Assembly (NCBI GenBank): GCA_020425885.1
Contig: JAGQRA010000517.1
Coordinates: forward strand, 1-8,152
Reading direction: 5' to 3'
From: Planctomycetota bacterium
GTDB taxonomy: Bacteria > Planctomycetota > UBA1135 > UBA2386
DNA: 8,152 nucleotides
In this document: one piece after another, positions 5,632 to 8,152 of the stretch
How the letters are laid out: every line of letters begins with the position of its first letter
Numbering within the stretch: position 1 is the first letter of the stretch
Translations under genes and position numbers: made by a program
The notes under the pieces: model-generated
What the model was told of the DNA's origin: nothing
Database searches by the model: none
The model's input: only the letters and a program-made list of their open reading frames with translations

Positions 5632-7311
5632 TCACCGCACGCCGATCTCGACCGACTGCAGCAGGAACTGGCCGTCCTGGAGATACGCGGCGTAGGTCAA
5701 CAAGAAGCGACCATCGGCGAGTGCGGCCAACCGCGGCCGGGTGAAGTGCTGCACGGCTCGCGGCACGAGGCCGAGCGTGCGCATGCCGACCGGCTGGTTC
5801 CATTCCCCGCCACGGCCGCGCCCGAGCAGCAGCAGGTCGTCACGGCGCACCACGACGACGAGTGCATCTCCGCTCGGGGTCACGGCGACGGGTGCCAGCC
5901 CCAGCTCCAAGGCAGCGACCTCGGAGACGGTCCACGTTCGATCGGCGTCGCGGACTGCCATCCGCAGCGTCGAGCCCCATTGCCACTCCGCGAACACGGC
6001 CGCACCGCCGGGCGCAATGGCTGCCCCCACGATGTAGCTCTGCTGCGGAGTCCCTTCGCGTTGCCAGACCTCGTCGACCGCGCCGAAACCGTCCCCGGGG
6101 ACGAACTCGCTGACGCCGACCCGGGTTCCCGAAGCCGTCGGTTCCCGAACGAGCAACATGGCGTGACCGTCGTCCGCGGCACTGAGCAGGAAGGTGGAGT
6201 CGGGCGGGAACCGGCCGACCTCCACGGGTTCTTCGGCGGCACCGTGACGATCGCGCACCACGGAAGTGATCGAGATGGCGCGCGCGCCGACGACGTCTTG
6301 CTGCGTGATCCGCTGCACGTGCGAAGAGTCGAATGCCACCGTGCCGAGCACGATCGATGACGTGGTCGGCTGCGGCTCGAACACCGTCGCCAGATTCGTC
6401 ACCCACGTGCGCGTCATCGGATCCCAGTCGTGGCTCGCGGGCGTCTGGCCGGCGACGAGGCCGGGCCGCGACCATGCCGTGGTCCGCCCGTCGCCCATGC
6501 GGATCAACGCTTCGACGTTCGGCAGCGTCGCCGCCATCGCAACGAGATCCCGACCGTGGTGCACGGCCAAGGCACGCACGGGATCGATGGCCAACACTCC
6601 GCCGACGCCGTCGGCAGCGGTCGTCATCCCCGACTGCGTCGATTGCGTCTCCGCGAGCAGCCACGACGCTTCCGACCAACCACGTTCCCGCTGCGACCAG
6701 AACGCGGCCCGATGCGGCTCCGGCAAGCGCCCCTCGCGGAAGACCAGTCCGATCTCGTCGGGGTCGGTGTGGACGAGGGGCTCGGGATAGAAGAGATCGG
6801 GGCCGCTCCATATCGTCAGCGGTGACTCGACCTTGGTCGTCACGGCGCCGGGAATCGCGATCGAGAACCACCACCGCATTTCACTGCCGAGCCGGCGCCG
6901 GTCGTTGCCGCGTACGCCAGCGGCAAGCAGGACGTCGACGGTCGCGCCGACCGGGAGCTGCGCCGCAGGGATGAACTCGAGAACCGTCGGCGCCGCGGGA
7001 TCGATGCGTACATCGCCGGCGACGGCCTCACCCTCGATCGAGACCTGAAGCCAGGACGGCTCGAGCGCGGTCGCGTCCAGCCCGACATCGAAGGTAACCC
7101 GCACGGAGGCAAGAGGTGGGTCGACCAACGCCAACTCCGCCGGCTCGACGGCCACCACGCGTAGGTGCCTCGCGGGCGGGGGACAGCCGAGGCACAACAG
7201 CGCGAGGACGAAGGTGGTGCCGGCGGAAAGTCGCGTGAGAGCTCGCCGGGACTCCGCGCGCGACTTCGGCAGCACGGACGTGGCGGTACGATGGATGCGC
7301 ACTTCTTCCAT
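5632..7311 (-). CDS. Probable lipoprotein with Ig-like domain and propeller-like region
   Basis: A 559-residue envelope protein of unknown function. The N-terminus has an Arg-rich stretch, then the hydrophobic TTFVLALLCLGC; Cys43 (or Cys40) is the likely lipidated residue, though the lipobox is not textbook because position -3 is Cys. A GTG at codon 13 is an alternative start giving a more typical n-region. Residues about 50-152 (RVVAVEPAELALVD ... MRWWFSIA) match the pattern of bacterial Ig-like domains of the SbsA/Big_5 kind: V-x-P, then VRVTFDVGLD, then LEFIPAAQLPVGATV. The remaining roughly 400 residues form short strand pairs separated by Gly/Asp turns (GGVLAIDPVRALAVHHGRD, IAPGGAAVFAEWQWG, VAVTPSGDALVVVVRRDD, RLAALADGRFLLTYAAY), suggesting a beta-propeller or sialidase-like fold. 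No enzyme motif is visible. No good ribosome site precedes the ATG at 7311. Confidence 0.85.
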   Translation of the reverse strand: MEEVRIHRTATSVLPKSRAESRRALTRLSAGTTFVLALLCLGCPPPARHLRVVAVEPAELALVDPPLASVRVTFDVGLDATALEPSWLQVSIEGEAVAGDVRIDPAAPTVLEFIPAAQLPVGATVDVLLAAGVRGNDRRRLGSEMRWWFSIAIPGAVTTKVESPLTIWSGPDLFYPEPLVHTDPDEIGLVFREGRLPEPHRAAFWSQRERGWSEASWLLAETQSTQSGMTTAADGVGGVLAIDPVRALAVHHGRDLVAMAATLPNVEALIRMGDGRTTAWSRPGLVAGQTPASHDWDPMTRTWVTNLATVFEPQPTTSSIVLGTVAFDSSHVQRITQQDVVGARAISITSVVRDRHGAAEEPVEVGRFPPDSTFLLSAADDGHAMLLVREPTASGTRVGVSEFVPGDGFGAVDEVWQREGTPQQSYIVGAAIAPGGAAVFAEWQWGSTLRMAVRDADRTWTVSEVAALELGLAPVAVTPSGDALVVVVRRDDLLLLGRGRGGEWNQPVGMRTLGLVPRAVQHFTRPRLAALADGRFLLTYAAYLQDGQFLLQSVEIGVR

Positions 7312-7373
7312 GACTCAGTGGCGGTGTCGTCAGGGACGCGGGGCGACCGCTCCGGGGACAGCAATCTGTATGA

Positions 7374-8152
7374 CCTGCGCGAGGCACGGTAACAGGCGTC
7401 GCGCACTCGTCCGTCGGCATCGCCGCGGGGCTCACCCAGGACACCGTAACCGGCACGGTCTACCTGACGTCGTCGAGCCTCGACGCGCTGTTCAGGATCG
7501 ACCTCGCAACCGGCGCTGCGACTCAGGTCGGTCCGTACGGGCTGCCCAACATCATCATGCACAGCATCGAGTACGACAGCACCACCGGCACGATGTACGG
7601 CTCGAGCTGGGGCGATATCTACCGGATCGACACCACCACCGGCGCAGCCACCCTGATCGGCAGCGGCAACGGGCTGCAGAGCCACGTCAGCCTCTGCTTC
7701 GATCCTTCGACCGGCACGATGTACGCGGCTGGCACCGGGATCGGGATCCTGCAGACCGTCGACCTCGTCACCGGCACGCTGACCCCGATCGGTCCGCTGG
7801 TCAATTCCGTCTGGCCGAGCGAGTTCGCCTTCGATGGCGACACCGGCACGATCTGGATGCTCGACAACCGCCATGATGCCCTGCTGACGGTCGACCCTGC
7901 CACGGGCTACGCGACCGTCGTCGGCCACCACTTCGGTCAGAACATGCTCGGGATGATGTACGTTTCGGGTCCGGGCGCGATCGCGCGCAACGCGACCGGC
8001 TGCGGAACGGCGAACGTGGCCGCGTTCGGCGTGCCACAGGTCGGTCACTCGGTGGACGTCGACATGACCGACGTCACGGGCATCCCGTTCCTCGGCCTCG
8101 GGCTGGCAATCGGGAACACCTCGATCTGCTCGGCGTGCTCGTTCGGTCATGA
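7374..8152 (+). CDS. Propeller-like repeat protein, 5' end missing or frameshifted, 3' end outside window
   Basis: The open frame (codons starting at multiples of 3) begins after a TGA at 7371-7373 and runs to the window edge. The first ATG, at 7557, already lies inside the repeats, and no signal peptide is encoded. Protein-like sequence starts near 7395 (GVAHSSVGIAAGLTQ). Four repeats follow with the pattern F-D-x-x-TGTMY ... L-x-R-I-D-x-x-TGAAT-x-IG, the hallmark of bacterial beta-propeller proteins of the DUF4394-like sort. They are followed by a domain starting ATGCGTANVAAFGVPQ that resembles the C-terminal domain of the 4080-5585 product and is cut by the edge. Propellers need more blades than four, so the front is probably lost. 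Either the gene is a 5'-truncated pseudogene or a frameshift near 7370-7390 separates it from an upstream start; the neighbouring frame reads SNLYDLREAR and then stops at 7390-7392. Function: probably extracellular binding, inferred. Confidence 0.75.
7431..7925 (+). repeat. Four propeller-like protein repeats of about 32-45 residues
   Basis: Repeat cores start near 7431 (GLTQDTVTGTVYL), 7566 (IEYDSTTGTMYG), 7692 (LCFDPSTGTMYA) and 7824 (FAFDGDTGTIWM). Each is followed about 12-18 residues later by a D-x-x-TG-x-x-T-x-x-G motif (DLATGAATQVG, DTTTGAATLIG, DLVTGTLTPIG, DPATGYATVVG). At DNA level, ACCGGCACGATGTAC recurs in the second and third copies. The repeats show the frame is genuinely coding despite its lack of a start. 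Confidence 0.85.

Noticed and set aside
2870..5695. Very long plus-strand open frame of about 941 codons
   Set aside because: Arg-rich, no motifs, crosses both the helical-repeat gene and the exported protein in another frame; high-GC artefact.
7371..7373. Second in-frame TGA, considered as another selenocysteine codon
   Set aside because: The upstream frame reads unstructured sequence with another TGA at 7311, no start codon, and no Cys-type redox motif around the site.
6840..8150. Minus-strand open frame across the right end
   Set aside because: Antisense to the propeller repeats and to the lipoprotein start region in another frame; no motifs.

Overview
The window is GC-rich and looks chromosomal. 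It carries six protein genes, most with export signals, and no tRNA, rRNA, CRISPR array, transposase or phage gene that I can see. Two proteins (4080-5585 and the gene running off the right edge) share a Gly/Pro/Leu-rich C-terminal beta-type domain. I associate that domain with secreted proteins of deep-branching Planctomycetota. With the high GC, few Shine-Dalgarno sites and large unknown secreted proteins, a planctomycete or a close environmental relative is my best guess. This is inference, not proof.

Layout, left to right, alternating strand at every step (-,+,-,+,-,+): (1) 1-371 minus, the N-terminal 123 residues of a membrane-anchored thioredoxin-fold protein whose active site reads U-P-A-C, with an in-frame TGA where the first Cys of CxxC should be and a SECIS-like hairpin just after it; (2) 520-2703 plus, an exported three-domain hydrolase, SGNH / alpha-beta hydrolase / SGNH; (3) 2630-3778 minus, an exported alpha-helical repeat-like protein whose 3' end overlaps gene 2; (4) 4080-5585 plus, an exported protein of unknown function with a strong Shine-Dalgarno site and the shared C-terminal domain; (5) 5632-7311 minus, a probable lipoprotein with an Ig-like domain followed by a propeller-like region; (6) 7374-8152 plus, a repeat protein with four recognisable propeller-like repeats, no usable start, and a 3' end outside the window.

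No two neighbours share a strand, so there is no operon and no pathway can be read from the order. The common theme is the cell envelope and exterior: a predicted extracytoplasmic selenothiol oxidoreductase, a secreted esterase-type fusion and several secreted structural or binding proteins. The most notable item is the predicted selenoprotein. A conventional gene caller would end it at codon 72 and lose its catalytic half.
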